A stretch of DNA of 64,000 nt from Spirosoma validum. GTDB taxonomy: Bacteria; Bacteroidota; Bacteroidia; Cytophagales; Spirosomataceae. The notes beneath the pieces were generated by a model. That model was given only the letters and a program-made list of their open reading frames with translations. It ran no database searches and was not told where the DNA came from. This document shows, piece by piece, positions 24,615-39,203 of the stretch. The stretch covers positions 124,001 through 188,000 of the forward strand of contig NZ_JACXAA010000012.1 in assembly GCF_014699035.1 (NCBI RefSeq). The letters run 5' to 3'. The translations under genes and the position numbers were made by a program. Within the stretch, counting starts at the first letter, position 1, and every line of letters begins with the position of its first letter.

Positions 24615-27479
24615 ATGAAATTTTTTGTCCTATCTATAACGCTTGCGTTACTGACTGTTACAACGGCTTGGGCACAATTAAACCTGGCTGGCAGTGTAAC
24701 TGATGAAAAAGGACATCCATTAGAAGGAGCCATCGTTATCATTCGGGGAACCAGTAAAGGAACCATTTCGCAGGCTGATGGTCAGTTTTCCTTTCGATCT
24801 ACGGAGTCGCTACCCCTTACCCTTATCGTATCATTTATCGGTCATCATCAACAAAGTGTTCAGGTTCGGGGTAATAATTTCCGCCGTATCGTAGTGCAAC
24901 TCACCCCTAAAAGTATTTTAAACGATCAGGTAGCGATCGCAACCAGTCGAGTACCCGAAGCAATTCAGAAATCGGCTTTAACGGTTGAGAAACTTGGTGT
25001 AAAATCATTTCAACAATCGCCCAGCCTTAGCCCTTTCGACGCGCTTCAGAACGTAACGGGTGTTGATTTTCTGACCCAGAGTCTGCTGTTTAAGTCAGTT
25101 AATCTACGTGGCTTTGGCTCTACGACGAACAATCGTTTTCTGCAACTTACCGATGGCATGGATAATCGCTCGCCCGGTCTAGGCTTCGGCTTCGGGAACG
25201 TAGCGGGCCTTCCGGACCTGGATGTTGAAAGTATTGAACTGGTACCGGGTGCGTCATCGGCACTTTACGGTCCTGATGCCATTCAGGGAATGATGCTGAC
25301 AACCAGTAAAAATCCCTTCATGTATCAGGGATTAAGCGCTCAAGTCAAGGTTGGTGTTAATAATATTGGAAAAGCGGCTTTCGGCCCAAAGGTTTATACG
25401 GACATGGCCATCCGCTATGCTAAACAATTGGGTACACGCCTTGCGATCAAAGCCAGTTTCCAACGAATAACCGGTACTGATTTTATCGCCGACGATTATA
25501 GTGATCGCTCAACGAACGCTCGCACCAGCTTTTTTCTAACCGACGCCCGTAGAGGAGGAATCGCCACCGGCATTGGCTATATACCTAATGCAGACGCCAA
25601 TACGAATTTTGAGTACGACGGCGTCAATGTTTATGGCGATGATGTCAATAGTGGAGGTGCTTTTCGGTTTCCTGATAACTATGCAAACGTATTACTAAGC
25701 AAGAAATTAGTGACGCGAACCGGCTACACTGAACTAGACGTATTGGGTAATAATGGCCAGGTTTTTAACAACCGCGCTACTGCATCCTTACATTATAAGC
25801 TTACGAATAGCTTAGAGGCTTCGCTGGGATGGTATTACGGGAACGGAAATTTCCTTGAGACGGCTAGCTATCGTAACTATTTTCCAAACTACCAGCGACA
25901 TCAATTTAAAGCTGAATTACGGGGTGATAATTTCTTTTTGCGAGCCTATACGACTCAGCAAAACGCCGATGGTTGGAACATAGGCCAAACAGCTACAGCC
26001 ATCACTAACACCTGGAAATCGTTGAATCAATGGGCTGCCGAGTTTGGACAAGCTTATGTAGAAACGAAAGTTAGCGTAGGGCTGGCACGGTCTTCAGCCA
26101 ACCGTGGCCGTTATGAACCGGGTACAAATGTTTTCAATTCCACACGCGACGCCTACGCGAATACGTATAACACGGATTTTCTTCCTGGCTCTACCACCGC
26201 TCGAGGGCGCCGTTTCCGCGACAACTCACAGCTGTGGCATTACGAAGGCATGTATAATTTCACGAAGTTGCTACAAGTGGCCGAGGTAATTGCGGGAGCC
26301 AGTTGGCGACATTACGCCTTAGAATCTGGTGGTACCTCTTTCTCTAAACAGGCCGACGGCTCCGAGTACACAATCAACGAAATTGGGGCTTATGTGCAGG
26401 CATCTAAAGAATTTAGTTTACATAACGTAACGATTAGGCCCACCGTAGCGCTTCGCTATGATAAAAATCAATATCTAAAAGGGGGTCTAACTCCCCGATT
26501 GTCAGCCGTAGCCAGTTATGGGGAGCATCACCTTCGGGCATCCTGGCAGACTGCCTTTCATAACCCTACCCCTGAACAGCTATTTTCGACTCCTGCTTCA
26601 GGATCAGGTGGCCAGGTAGGTGGCCTGGCTCAAGCTTACACTAGCGCAGTACTGGATACGAATCCGGGTTATCTTCAATCGGAGGCCGCACTTTACCAGG
26701 CTAACCCTCAGACAGTCGCTCGCCCAAATCCGTTTGTGATTGATCCAGGCAGGTATACAACCGAGAAGATGAAAACGTGGGAGATTGGCTACAAGACCCT
26801 CATCAAGAATAAATTCTATATTGACGCTTTTTATTTCGCCAGCCACTACACTGATTTTAGTACAACCCAGACGCTGTACCAATTGCTAACGCCAGGGGCT
26901 GGAGCAGCCGCCTTACTAATACCAGCTAACTACAGGACCCTACAGGTAAATACCAATACCGCAAATGAGGCTTTTGTACGTGGGGTTGGTATTGGTGTCG
27001 AGTATGGGTTAGGGGATGGTTTTATGCTACGCGGTAATTACACCTACCAAAATGGCTTGGTAACTCTCTATGATACAGAAGGTAGCATCCGTAATGATTT
27101 GGCAGGTGCACCGGTTATTAAGCGAAAAATGAGTAATCCCGAAGTAGCACAACTGGGGAGGAACTTCTTTAATACGCCCGAAAACCGGTATAATCTTACC
27201 TTATGTAACCCGCGATTAACGGATAAATTAGGCGCTACAGTTACCTATCATTGGACTGACAAAATGTGGTATGAGCAGGGAATTACGGCCGGTGATGTTT
27301 GGTTACCTTCCTGGACAAGTTTAGATGCGCAGATATCGTACAAATTTCCTCTACTCAAATCGATCATTAAACTCGGAGGCACTAATCTTTTAAATCAATA
27401 CTATACGCAGGGATACGGCTTGGCGCGCGTTGGAGGCATGTATTATATGAGCATTACGTTTGATGAATTAATGCGCTAA
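24615..27479 (+). CDS. TonB-dependent receptor
   Basis: 954 residues. Signal peptide ending near TAWAQ (residue 20), carboxypeptidase-like domain (LAGSVTDEKGHPLEGAIVII), plug with LRGFGSTTNNRFLQLTDGMD and VELVPGASSALYGPDAIQG, long barrel and terminal YYMSITFDELMR. The VELVPGASSALYGPDA segment is characteristic of receptors annotated as colicin I/catecholate-siderophore or lipid-type in Bacteroidota. No SusD gene follows, so a glycan substrate is unlikely. It lies tandem with the previous receptor but the two share little sequence, so they do not look like a recent duplication. Confidence 0.93.
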   Translation: MKFFVLSITLALLTVTTAWAQLNLAGSVTDEKGHPLEGAIVIIRGTSKGTISQADGQFSFRSTESLPLTLIVSFIGHHQQSVQVRGNNFRRIVVQLTPKSILNDQVAIATSRVPEAIQKSALTVEKLGVKSFQQSPSLSPFDALQNVTGVDFLTQSLLFKSVNLRGFGSTTNNRFLQLTDGMDNRSPGLGFGFGNVAGLPDLDVESIELVPGASSALYGPDAIQGMMLTTSKNPFMYQGLSAQVKVGVNNIGKAAFGPKVYTDMAIRYAKQLGTRLAIKASFQRITGTDFIADDYSDRSTNARTSFFLTDARRGGIATGIGYIPNADANTNFEYDGVNVYGDDVNSGGAFRFPDNYANVLLSKKLVTRTGYTELDVLGNNGQVFNNRATASLHYKLTNSLEASLGWYYGNGNFLETASYRNYFPNYQRHQFKAELRGDNFFLRAYTTQQNADGWNIGQTATAITNTWKSLNQWAAEFGQAYVETKVSVGLARSSANRGRYEPGTNVFNSTRDAYANTYNTDFLPGSTTARGRRFRDNSQLWHYEGMYNFTKLLQVAEVIAGASWRHYALESGGTSFSKQADGSEYTINEIGAYVQASKEFSLHNVTIRPTVALRYDKNQYLKGGLTPRLSAVASYGEHHLRASWQTAFHNPTPEQLFSTPASGSGGQVGGLAQAYTSAVLDTNPGYLQSEAALYQANPQTVARPNPFVIDPGRYTTEKMKTWEIGYKTLIKNKFYIDAFYFASHYTDFSTTQTLYQLLTPGAGAAALLIPANYRTLQVNTNTANEAFVRGVGIGVEYGLGDGFMLRGNYTYQNGLVTLYDTEGSIRNDLAGAPVIKRKMSNPEVAQLGRNFFNTPENRYNLTLCNPRLTDKLGATVTYHWTDKMWYEQGITAGDVWLPSWTSLDAQISYKFPLLKSIIKLGGTNLLNQYYTQGYGLARVGGMYYMSITFDELMR

Positions 27480-27675
27480 TTGCTTGTCTGTTTTAGTTGT
27501 CTCTCCTTCTCAAGCGAATTACTATCAACTACGTTGGGTAACGTCTTTCTGGCGAGTGTGCTCCTGCTCTGGCTCGACGGATGACTGAGCAGTGAATAGA
27601 CTATTCGTTCATGTACTGATGGTGATCTTTTCTATTGGCATAATACGTTTTGCCCTACCATTTTTCCTTTAACCC

Positions 27676-27711
27676 AATAAAAAACCGCCCCAGTGTTTGC
27701 CGGGGCGGTTT
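27676..27711 (-). terminator. rpoC terminator
   Basis: 10-bp GC-rich stem (27682-27691 with 27702-27711). On the minus strand it runs into TTTTTTATT, so it ends the rpoBC transcript. The receptor gene upstream on the plus strand may use it too. Confidence 0.9.
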
Positions 27712-27730
27712 CGTGTATTTAAATCTAATT

Positions 27731-32080
<4,350 letters not shown>

Positions 32081-32106
32081 TGGTTGGAGATTATAGGTTT
32101 GAAAGA

Positions 32107-32184
32107 GAAGCTAAGAGCGAGGAGCACGGGGCAGGGAATTTGCTTACGCATCACCCTTGCTCCTTGCTCCCTGCTCCTCGCTTC
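32107..32184. repeat. imperfect inverted repeat between rpoB and rpoC
   Basis: Purine-rich words (GAGCGAGGAGC, GGGGCAGGG) at about 32107-32136 face their pyrimidine complement (CCTTGCTCC, CCTGCTCCTCGCTTC) at about 32154-32184, beginning 2 bases after the rpoB stop. Low-complexity and imperfect; it would form a long RNA hairpin between the two genes. Confidence 0.65.
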
Positions 32185-32186
32185 AG

Positions 32187-35100
32187 TTACTCTAATGTAA
32201 TTTCAAGCGCCAAACCACGTAACTCATGAACAAGTACGTTGAATGACTCAGGAATATTCGGCTTCGGCAGGTTTTCACCTTTCACGATCGCTTCGTATGC
32301 TTTCGCACGGCCGACTACGTCATCCGATTTGACAGTCAGGATTTCCTGTAGAATGTTCGAGGCTCCAAAAGCTTCCAACGCCCACACTTCCATCTCACCA
32401 AACCGCTGACCACCAAACTGCGCCTTACCACCCAGCGGCTGCTGCGTAATGAGCGAGTAGGGTCCAATCGAACGAGCGTGCATCTTATCATCCACTAAGT
32501 GGCCCAGTTTGAGCATATAAATGATCCCAACTGTCACGGGTTGATCAAAACGTTCACCCGTCAGACCATTGTATAGGTACGTCCGACCGAACGATGGCAA
32601 ACCTGCCTCATTCAATTCATCAGCCACCTGCTGTTCCGTCGCTCCATCGAAAATTGGGGTTGCATATTTACGGTCCAGCTTTTGTCCGGCCCAGGCGAGT
32701 ACGGTTTCGTAAATCTGACCAAGGTTCATCCGGCTCGGTACGCCAAGTGGGTTCAGCACGATGTCAACCTTCGTTCCATCTTCGAGGAACGGCATATCTT
32801 CGTCACGTACAATCCGGGCAACAACCCCCTTGTTTCCGTGACGACCTGCCATTTTATCCCCTACTTTCAGCTTACGCTTTTTAGCGATATACACTTTAGC
32901 CAGTTTCACGATGCCTGCAGGCAGTTCGTCACCCACTTCAAGCGTAAACCGTTCCCGCTTAAACCGACCTGTGATTTCACTGCGACGGTTGTTGTAGCTT
33001 TTCACCAACGAAACAACCATCTCATTTACTTTCTCATCGTCCGTCCAGTCGTTCAGATTCATGTCGGCCAGAAGATTAGCTTCTTCTGGAACAGCATAGC
33101 CACTTTCGTCACGGTAAGCATTTTTGTCAGGGAAGAGGTTATCCGTAATGTTCTTCCGGTTGAACTTCACCCCTTTGCTTACAATTTCGTCACCAAACTT
33201 ATGCTTAACACCTGCACTAGTTCTACTTTCCAATAAAGCCACTGTTTTTTCAATCATACGAGCGCGGAAGTCATTCAACTCACGGCCGTATTTTTTCATC
33301 AGTGCTTTTACTTCATCTTTATGCTTACCCCGATCTTCTTTCGCCGGACGTGCAAACAACTTGGTATCGATAACAACACCTTTCAATGACGGTGGTGCTT
33401 TCTTCGAAGCATCCTTCACATCACCGGCTTTGTCTCCAAAGATGGCACGTAGCAGTTTTTCTTCCGGGGTCGGATCGCTCTCACCTTTTGGCGTGATCTT
33501 ACCGATCAGGATATCACCTTCTTTTACTTCAGTACCGACGCGTACGATACCGTTTTCATCCAGATTCCGAACGGTTTCTTCCGATACGTTGGGAATTTCA
33601 GAAGTTAATTCTTCTTCGCCCCGTTTTGTATCCCGAACTTCCAGTTCAAATTCTTCAATATGGATCGACGTGAAAATATCTTCCCGTACAACACGTTCCG
33701 AAATCACGATAGCATCCTCGAAGTTATACCCCTGCCATGGCATGAAAGCAACTTTCATGTTACGTCCCAGTGCTAGCTCACCTGCCTGCGTCGCGTAACC
33801 TTCGCAAAGTACATCGCCTTTTTTCACCTTCTGGCCTTTCAGCACGGTTGGTTTGAGGTTGATACAGGTATCCTGGTTCGTCCGACGGAATTTAATCAGA
33901 TTATACGTCTTTTTGTCCTCATCGAACGTAACCGCCAGTTGATCGTCGTCGAGGTCATACTTAACGACGATTTTGGTTGAGTCAACAAACTCAATGACAC
34001 CATCAGCTTCAGCAATGACCAGCGTCCGTGAGTCAACAGCAACGCGACCTTCTAAACCTGTACCTACAATCGGCGCTTCAGGACGTAGTAAAGGAACAGC
34101 CTGACGTTGCATGTTCGAGCCCATCAGCGCACGGTTAGCATCATCATGCTCCAGGAACGGAATCATAGAAGCAGCTACCGATACAATCTGGTTCGGAGCA
34201 ATATCCATGAACGTAACGTTCGCTGGTTCAGCGATTGGGAAGTCACCTTCGAAACGGGCTTTCAGCCGGTCGACCTGGAAGTTTCCTTTCTTGTCGATGT
34301 CAGCATTCGCCTGTGCGATATAGTGCGTATCTTCTTCTTCAGCCGTTAAATACATCACTGGTTTATCCATTGACACCTTACCGTTTTCGATAATTCGGTA
34401 TGGCGTTTCAATGAAGCCCATGCTATTGATTTTCGCATAGACGCACAGCGAGGAGATTAGACCGATATTCGGACCTTCCGGGGTTTCAATGGTACACAGA
34501 CGACCATAGTGCGTATAGTGTACGTCACGAACCTCAAAACCAGCCCGTTCACGCGATAGACCACCAGGTCCGAGAGCCGACATACGACGCTTGTGCGTCA
34601 CTTCGGCTAATGGATTGGTTTGGTCCATAAACTGCGATAGCTGGTTCGTACCGAAGAACGAGTTGATCACCGACGACAATGTCCGGGCATTGATCAGGTC
34701 AACAGGTTTGAAATCCTCGTTATCCCGAACGTTCATCCGTTCTTTAATCGTCCGCGCCATCCGGGCAAGACCAACACCGAATTGCGCATATAACTGCTCA
34801 CCCACTGTCCGAACACGTCGGTTGCTGAGGTGGTCAATATCATCGACAACGGCCTTCGAGTTAATCAGACCAATCAGGTACTTCACGATGGATACAATGT
34901 CCTCCGTGGTCAGTACCTTCATGTCCGACGAAATGTCCAGACCGAGCTTTTTGTTAATACGGTAACGGCCAACATCACCCAGATCATAACGCTTATCCGA
35001 GAAGAACAGGCTCTGAATAATTTCACGAGCAGTCTGTTCATCGGGCGCATCGGCGTTCCGAAGCTGCCGATAGATTTGCTCCACGGCCTCTTTTTCAGAG

Positions 35101-36116
35101 TTAGAGCTATCTTTCTGCAGTGTGTTATAAATAATATTGTAATCGGCCATGTTCATGTCTTCCTTATGCAGGATGACTGATTTCTGACCTGAATCCGTAA
35201 TGACGTCAATGTCATCCGCCGAAATAGCTGAGTCGCGCTCCAAGAGCACCTCATTCCGACTGATAGAAACCACCTCGCCTGTATCCTCATCCACAAAGTC
35301 TTCCGTCCAGGTACGTAGTACCCGGGCCGCCAGCCGACGACCAATCGCCTTCTTCAGATTAGCGGGCGTCGCAGGTACTTCTTCCGACAGACCAAACAGA
35401 TCAAGAATGTCTTTATCTGAACCGAAACCGATGGCACGTAACAGCGTCGTTACCGGGAATTTCTTTTTCCGGTCAATGTACGCATACATGACATTGTTAA
35501 CGTCCGTCGAGAATTCGATCCACGAACCTTTGAACGGAATAATCCGGGCCGAATACAACTTGGTACCATTCGTGTGCTTACTCATCGAGAAGAACACACC
35601 CGGCGAACGGTGCAATTGAGAAACAATCACCCGCTCGGCTCCGTTAATGACAAACGAGCCTTTCTCGGTCATATACGGAATGTTACCTAGAAATACTTCC
35701 TGCTCGATCGTCTCAAAATCCTCGTTATCGGGATCGTTGTTTGACAGACGCAGTTTAGCTTTCAGGGGTACTGAATAGGTCAGACCCCGATCGATCGACT
35801 CATCGACCGAATATTTCGGCGGATCGACTGAGTAATCAATGAACTCCAGCTTGAAATTCTCGCGAGAGTCTGATATTGGGAAGTTTTCCTGAAAAACTTT
35901 GAACAGACCTTCTTCCGACCGTTGGTTGGAAGGCGTGTCAAGCTGGAAAAAATCTTTGAAGGATTTTACTTGAATATCCAGAAAATCTGGGTATCCAATC
36001 ACTGGCTGAATCGTCGCAAAATTTTTGCGCGTACTGATTTTCGCGTTTGTCGCCAAGATTGTGCTTCGTTTAGTGCGTAACCGATTCTTAATGAGTGCGT
36101 TGCGAAGATTTGCCAC
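32187..36116 (-). CDS. rpoB: RNA polymerase beta subunit
   Basis: 1309 residues. Rifampicin region readable as FFGTNQLSQFMDQTNPLAEVTHKRRMSALGPGG (kept short here: FMDQTNPL and HKRRMSALGPGGL) near 480-515, catalytic-site regions GYNFEDAIVISERV and KMAGRHGNKGV, and C-terminal GGKAQFGGQRFGEMEVWALE. The rifampicin-binding residues look wild type (Q, D, H, R, S present). Normal length for Bacteroidota. Confidence 0.98.
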   Translation of the reverse strand: MANLRNALIKNRLRTKRSTILATNAKISTRKNFATIQPVIGYPDFLDIQVKSFKDFFQLDTPSNQRSEEGLFKVFQENFPISDSRENFKLEFIDYSVDPPKYSVDESIDRGLTYSVPLKAKLRLSNNDPDNEDFETIEQEVFLGNIPYMTEKGSFVINGAERVIVSQLHRSPGVFFSMSKHTNGTKLYSARIIPFKGSWIEFSTDVNNVMYAYIDRKKKFPVTTLLRAIGFGSDKDILDLFGLSEEVPATPANLKKAIGRRLAARVLRTWTEDFVDEDTGEVVSISRNEVLLERDSAISADDIDVITDSGQKSVILHKEDMNMADYNIIYNTLQKDSSNSEKEAVEQIYRQLRNADAPDEQTAREIIQSLFFSDKRYDLGDVGRYRINKKLGLDISSDMKVLTTEDIVSIVKYLIGLINSKAVVDDIDHLSNRRVRTVGEQLYAQFGVGLARMARTIKERMNVRDNEDFKPVDLINARTLSSVINSFFGTNQLSQFMDQTNPLAEVTHKRRMSALGPGGLSRERAGFEVRDVHYTHYGRLCTIETPEGPNIGLISSLCVYAKINSMGFIETPYRIIENGKVSMDKPVMYLTAEEEDTHYIAQANADIDKKGNFQVDRLKARFEGDFPIAEPANVTFMDIAPNQIVSVAASMIPFLEHDDANRALMGSNMQRQAVPLLRPEAPIVGTGLEGRVAVDSRTLVIAEADGVIEFVDSTKIVVKYDLDDDQLAVTFDEDKKTYNLIKFRRTNQDTCINLKPTVLKGQKVKKGDVLCEGYATQAGELALGRNMKVAFMPWQGYNFEDAIVISERVVREDIFTSIHIEEFELEVRDTKRGEEELTSEIPNVSEETVRNLDENGIVRVGTEVKEGDILIGKITPKGESDPTPEEKLLRAIFGDKAGDVKDASKKAPPSLKGVVIDTKLFARPAKEDRGKHKDEVKALMKKYGRELNDFRARMIEKTVALLESRTSAGVKHKFGDEIVSKGVKFNRKNITDNLFPDKNAYRDESGYAVPEEANLLADMNLNDWTDDEKVNEMVVSLVKSYNNRRSEITGRFKRERFTLEVGDELPAGIVKLAKVYIAKKRKLKVGDKMAGRHGNKGVVARIVRDEDMPFLEDGTKVDIVLNPLGVPSRMNLGQIYETVLAWAGQKLDRKYATPIFDGATEQQVADELNEAGLPSFGRTYLYNGLTGERFDQPVTVGIIYMLKLGHLVDDKMHARSIGPYSLITQQPLGGKAQFGGQRFGEMEVWALEAFGASNILQEILTVKSDDVVGRAKAYEAIVKGENLPKPNIPESFNVLVHELRGLALEITLE

Positions 36117-36252
36117 GGCACTCGAAATAAGCGGCTATTCAGACCCCGGGTGTCACCCGACCCAAGGGGCGTAAATAGTCAACATAATGCAATAAAAAAT
36201 AGTTTGTCTTTTGCAAGCACTTAAGACAAAAATAGCTCCAAACAGGAAAAGA

Positions 36253-36268
36253 CCAGACGTCGGTCTGG
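36253..36268 (-). promoter_or_regulatory. small hairpin in the rplL-rpoB spacer, possible attenuator
   Basis: On the minus strand CCAGAC-CGAC-GTCTGG is followed by TCTTTT. The 189-base spacer lies where E. coli has the attenuator that reduces rpoBC transcription relative to rplJL. The stem is only 6 bp. Confidence 0.4.
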
Positions 36269-36305
36269 CCTCCCCTATCTGGAGTGATATGCAAAGAGCA
36301 GTTGC

Positions 36306-36692
36306 TTACTTAACTTCTACTTCAGCACCAGCTTCTTCAAGTTGCTTCCGCAGTGATTCAGCTTCGTCTTTAGCAACGCCTTCTTTCACTGGTTTTGGAG
36401 CGCCATCAACCAATTCTTTGGCTTCTTTCAGGCCCAGACCGGTCAGGTCTTTTACCAGTTTCACGACAGCGAGTTTAGCAGCACCAGCCGACTTCAGAAC
36501 AACGTCGAAAGACGTTTTCTCAGCCACAGCCGGAGCAGCATCACCTGCACCTGCGCCACCGCCAGCTACCATTACAGGAGCTGCAGCAGCAGGCTCGATA
36601 CCGTACTCATCCTTCAGGATCGTAGCCAGTTCGTTAACTTCTTTAACTGTCAGGCTTACAAGCTGCTCCGCGAACGCTTTCAAATCTGCCAT
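36306..36692 (-). CDS. rplL: 50S ribosomal protein L7/L12
   Basis: 128 residues: N-terminal dimerisation helices (LKAFAEQLVSLTVKEVNELA), Ala/Gly hinge near 36-55, C-terminal factor-binding domain (FDVVLKSAGAAKLAVVKLVK, GLKEAKELVD). Forms the stalk with L10, whose gene is upstream. Confidence 0.97.
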   Translation of the reverse strand: MADLKAFAEQLVSLTVKEVNELATILKDEYGIEPAAAAPVMVAGGGAGAGDAAPAVAEKTSFDVVLKSAGAAKLAVVKLVKDLTGLGLKEAKELVDGAPKPVKEGVAKDEAESLRKQLEEAGAEVEVK

Positions 36693-36750
36693 TGTAGTAT
36701 TTTCTTAATTTGATTGTGATACAATATTGAAAAACTATACGTCGGAAAAA

Positions 36751-37284
36751 TTAAGCTGCTTCCTCACGCTCCGACAGCGTTTTGAGGATACCGGCCAATT
36801 TGTTACCACCACTTTGCAATGCCGAAATAACATTCTTAGCAGGCGATTGTAACAGGCCGATGATTTCGCCAATCAACTCTTCTTTGCTCTTCAGTGCGAT
36901 GAGCGTATCAAGTTGGTCAGCACCAATAAACAGGCTGTAATCAATCGAAGCAGCCTTTAATTGCAACTTATCATTGGTTTTGCGAAACTCTTTAATAAGC
37001 TGCGCCGGTGCTTTGCCATTCTCAGGGTGAAACATCACCGCTGACTGACCATGTAGCACCGTATCGTTGAACGGTGTATAATCCGTATCGAGGGGTTCGA
37101 GTGCTTTTTTGATGAATGCATTTTTCACCACTTTGTACTCAATACCACGCTCAAAACACATCCGACGTAACGTATTGACTTCAGCAACCGTCATGCCATT
37201 GGCTTCCGTGATATAGAAGAAGGGAATGGTCTGAAACTTTTCAGCCAATTCCTCAATAATTGCTCCTTTTTCTTCGCGTTTCAT
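36751..37284 (-). CDS. rplJ: 50S ribosomal protein L10
   Basis: 177 residues, starts MKREEKGAIIEELAEKF. It anchors L7/L12 to the ribosome. Only 3 bases separate it from rplA, so the E. coli-type L10-binding leader has no room in a spacer; any autoregulatory site must lie in the rplA coding region. Confidence 0.95.
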   Translation of the reverse strand: MKREEKGAIIEELAEKFQTIPFFYITEANGMTVAEVNTLRRMCFERGIEYKVVKNAFIKKALEPLDTDYTPFNDTVLHGQSAVMFHPENGKAPAQLIKEFRKTNDKLQLKAASIDYSLFIGADQLDTLIALKSKEELIGEIIGLLQSPAKNVISALQSGGNKLAGILKTLSEREEAA

Positions 37285-37287
37285 GGC

Positions 37288-37986
37288 TTAAACCCCGGCT
37301 ACCGAGCCTTTATCAATCGTTACTCCCGGACTCATCGTACTCGACAGATTAATCGTTTTCACATACGTACCTTTTGCCGATGAAGGCTTCAGTTTCAGTA
37401 GCGTGCTAATGATTTCCTGCGCGTTTTCAGCCAGTTTTTCTGGCGTGAACGATACTTTACCAATACTGGTGTGAATAGCACCTTGTTTATCGACTTTAAA
37501 GTCGATTTTACCTGCCTTCACCTCACGAACAGCTTTACCTACTTCTGGTGTTACCGTACCCGATTTCGGGTTTGGCATCAAACCACGTGGCCCTAATACT
37601 TTACCCAAACGACCAACTTTAGCCATTACGTTCGGCATCGTGATAATCACATCAACGTCCGTCCAGCCTTGCTCGATTTTTTGAATATAGTCATCCAGAC
37701 CCACGAAGTCAGCTCCAGCCTCTTTCGCTTCGTTCTCCTTGTCCGGGGTGCAAAGCACCAGAACGCGAACCGTTTTGCCTGTACCATGCGGCAACGTAGC
37801 AACGCCACGAACCATTTGGTCAGCTTTACGCGGGTCAACGCCTAACCGAACGTCAATATCCACGGAAGCATCGAATTTCGTATACGCAATGTCTTTTAGA
37901 ATCTCAGCGGCCTGTTGTAGCGAGTATTCTTTTGACGTATCGTATTTTGATTGAGCTTCCTTTTGTTTTTTCGTTAACTTAGCCAT
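37288..37986 (-). CDS. rplA: 50S ribosomal protein L1
   Basis: 232 residues with the L1 signature region (IITMPNVMAKVGRLGKVLGP, RGLMPNPKSGTVT). It binds 23S rRNA at the L1 stalk and in many bacteria represses its own operon. Confidence 0.97.
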   Translation of the reverse strand: MAKLTKKQKEAQSKYDTSKEYSLQQAAEILKDIAYTKFDASVDIDVRLGVDPRKADQMVRGVATLPHGTGKTVRVLVLCTPDKENEAKEAGADFVGLDDYIQKIEQGWTDVDVIITMPNVMAKVGRLGKVLGPRGLMPNPKSGTVTPEVGKAVREVKAGKIDFKVDKQGAIHTSIGKVSFTPEKLAENAQEIISTLLKLKPSSAKGTYVKTINLSSTMSPGVTIDKGSVAGV

Positions 37987-38012
37987 CTCTGTGTTTGCTT
38001 AGGCAAGTCTAA

Positions 38013-38456
38013 TTAGTTCTCGAAGGGCGATGCACCCGTCACCGTAATACCCATACTGCGGGCTGTACCTGCCACCTGCTTCATAGCCGACTCAACTGTA
38101 AAAGCGTTCAAGTCGGGCATCTTCGTTTCTGCAATGGTCCGAACTTGATCCCACGATACTGAGCCCACTTTTTTGCGATTTGGTTGAGCAGATCCGCCTT
38201 TCAGCTTTGCTGCTTCCATTAGCAGAACCGGTGCCGGTGGCGTCTTGATGACGAAATCAAAGGACTTATCCTTATAATACGTGATCAAAACCGGTAATAC
38301 CATTCCCACTTTATCCTGCGTTCGTCCGTTGAACTGCTTGCAGAATTCCATGATATTTAAACCCTTGGAACCCAGAGCTGGACCGATTGGAGGAGCGGGG
38401 TTGGCTTGCCCACCTTTGACTTGCAGCTTAACATAGCCACCTACTTCTTTTGCCAT
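38013..38456 (-). CDS. rplK: 50S ribosomal protein L11
   Basis: 147 residues: VKLQVKGGQANPAPPIGPALG with GLNIMEFCKQFN, then RNA-binding C-terminus (GTARSMGITV). Part of the GTPase-associated centre. A 168-base spacer separates it from nusG. Confidence 0.97.
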   Translation of the reverse strand: MAKEVGGYVKLQVKGGQANPAPPIGPALGSKGLNIMEFCKQFNGRTQDKVGMVLPVLITYYKDKSFDFVIKTPPAPVLLMEAAKLKGGSAQPNRKKVGSVSWDQVRTIAETKMPDLNAFTVESAMKQVAGTARSMGITVTGASPFEN

Positions 38457-38624
38457 TGTGGTAATTTAGTTACGACCGCGTGAACGGCCCCGTTACTACT
38501 TAGTTTTCTAACTGGTTCGTCACATAACCAATCCGCACACTTTTCGTAACAAATCAACTGGTTTTGGCTGGTCATCCTCTGAGGGAAGCATAGAATGCCG
38601 AACCACGGAGAACTAATCTGACGA

Positions 38625-39188
38625 CTAGTTTTCCTTTTCTACTTGTGCGTAACTGAGTTCTACCGGAGTGTTCCGGCCAAATATCTTTACGACGACGTTC
38701 AACTTCTTCCGGTCGTCAAATACTTCTTCTACTGTACCAATGAAACCGCCAAAGGGTCCATCAACAACTTTTACATTTTCGCCTTTGAGATACGTAGCCG
38801 TTGGTGCTGAAACTTCCTGTGTTTCTTCTTCACTCACCTTACCCAGAATACGGTTTACTTCAGCCTGACGTAGTGGTACAGGTACTTTTGAAGTTGTTCC
38901 AACTTGTGAGTTGCCCAGAAAACCTAACACCCCTGGCATATTCAGAATCATGTCAAGCGCCCGATTATTACCCAAATCAGCCGATATAAGAATGTAGCCA
39001 GGAAAGAATGACTTTTCCCGAACGCGCTTTTTACCGTTACGCATTTCGTACACCTTCTCCGCCGGAATTAACACCTGCGGAATTACTTCGTCCAATTTCT
39101 GACGGATAATCTCGTTATCGAGGTAAGATTTAATTTTCTTCTCCTGACCCGACACTGCCCGAATGACGTACCATTGTATGCCGCTCAT
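38625..39188 (-). CDS. nusG: transcription termination/antitermination factor NusG
   Basis: 187 residues: NGN domain (QWYVIRAVSGQEKKIKSYL, FFPGYILI) and C-terminal KOW motif (VKVVDGPFGGFIGTVEEV). It couples RNA polymerase to Rho or ribosomes. It lies 15 bases after secE. Confidence 0.97.
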   Translation of the reverse strand: MSGIQWYVIRAVSGQEKKIKSYLDNEIIRQKLDEVIPQVLIPAEKVYEMRNGKKRVREKSFFPGYILISADLGNNRALDMILNMPGVLGFLGNSQVGTTSKVPVPLRQAEVNRILGKVSEEETQEVSAPTATYLKGENVKVVDGPFGGFIGTVEEVFDDRKKLNVVVKIFGRNTPVELSYAQVEKEN

Positions 39189-39203
39189 GTTTCGTAAGTC
39201 AGT

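Noticed and set aside
21770..27479. Two tandem TonB receptors as a SusC/SusD glycan-uptake locus
   Set aside because: No SusD-type lipoprotein or glycoside hydrolase gene lies nearby, and the plug motifs are of the non-SusC kind.
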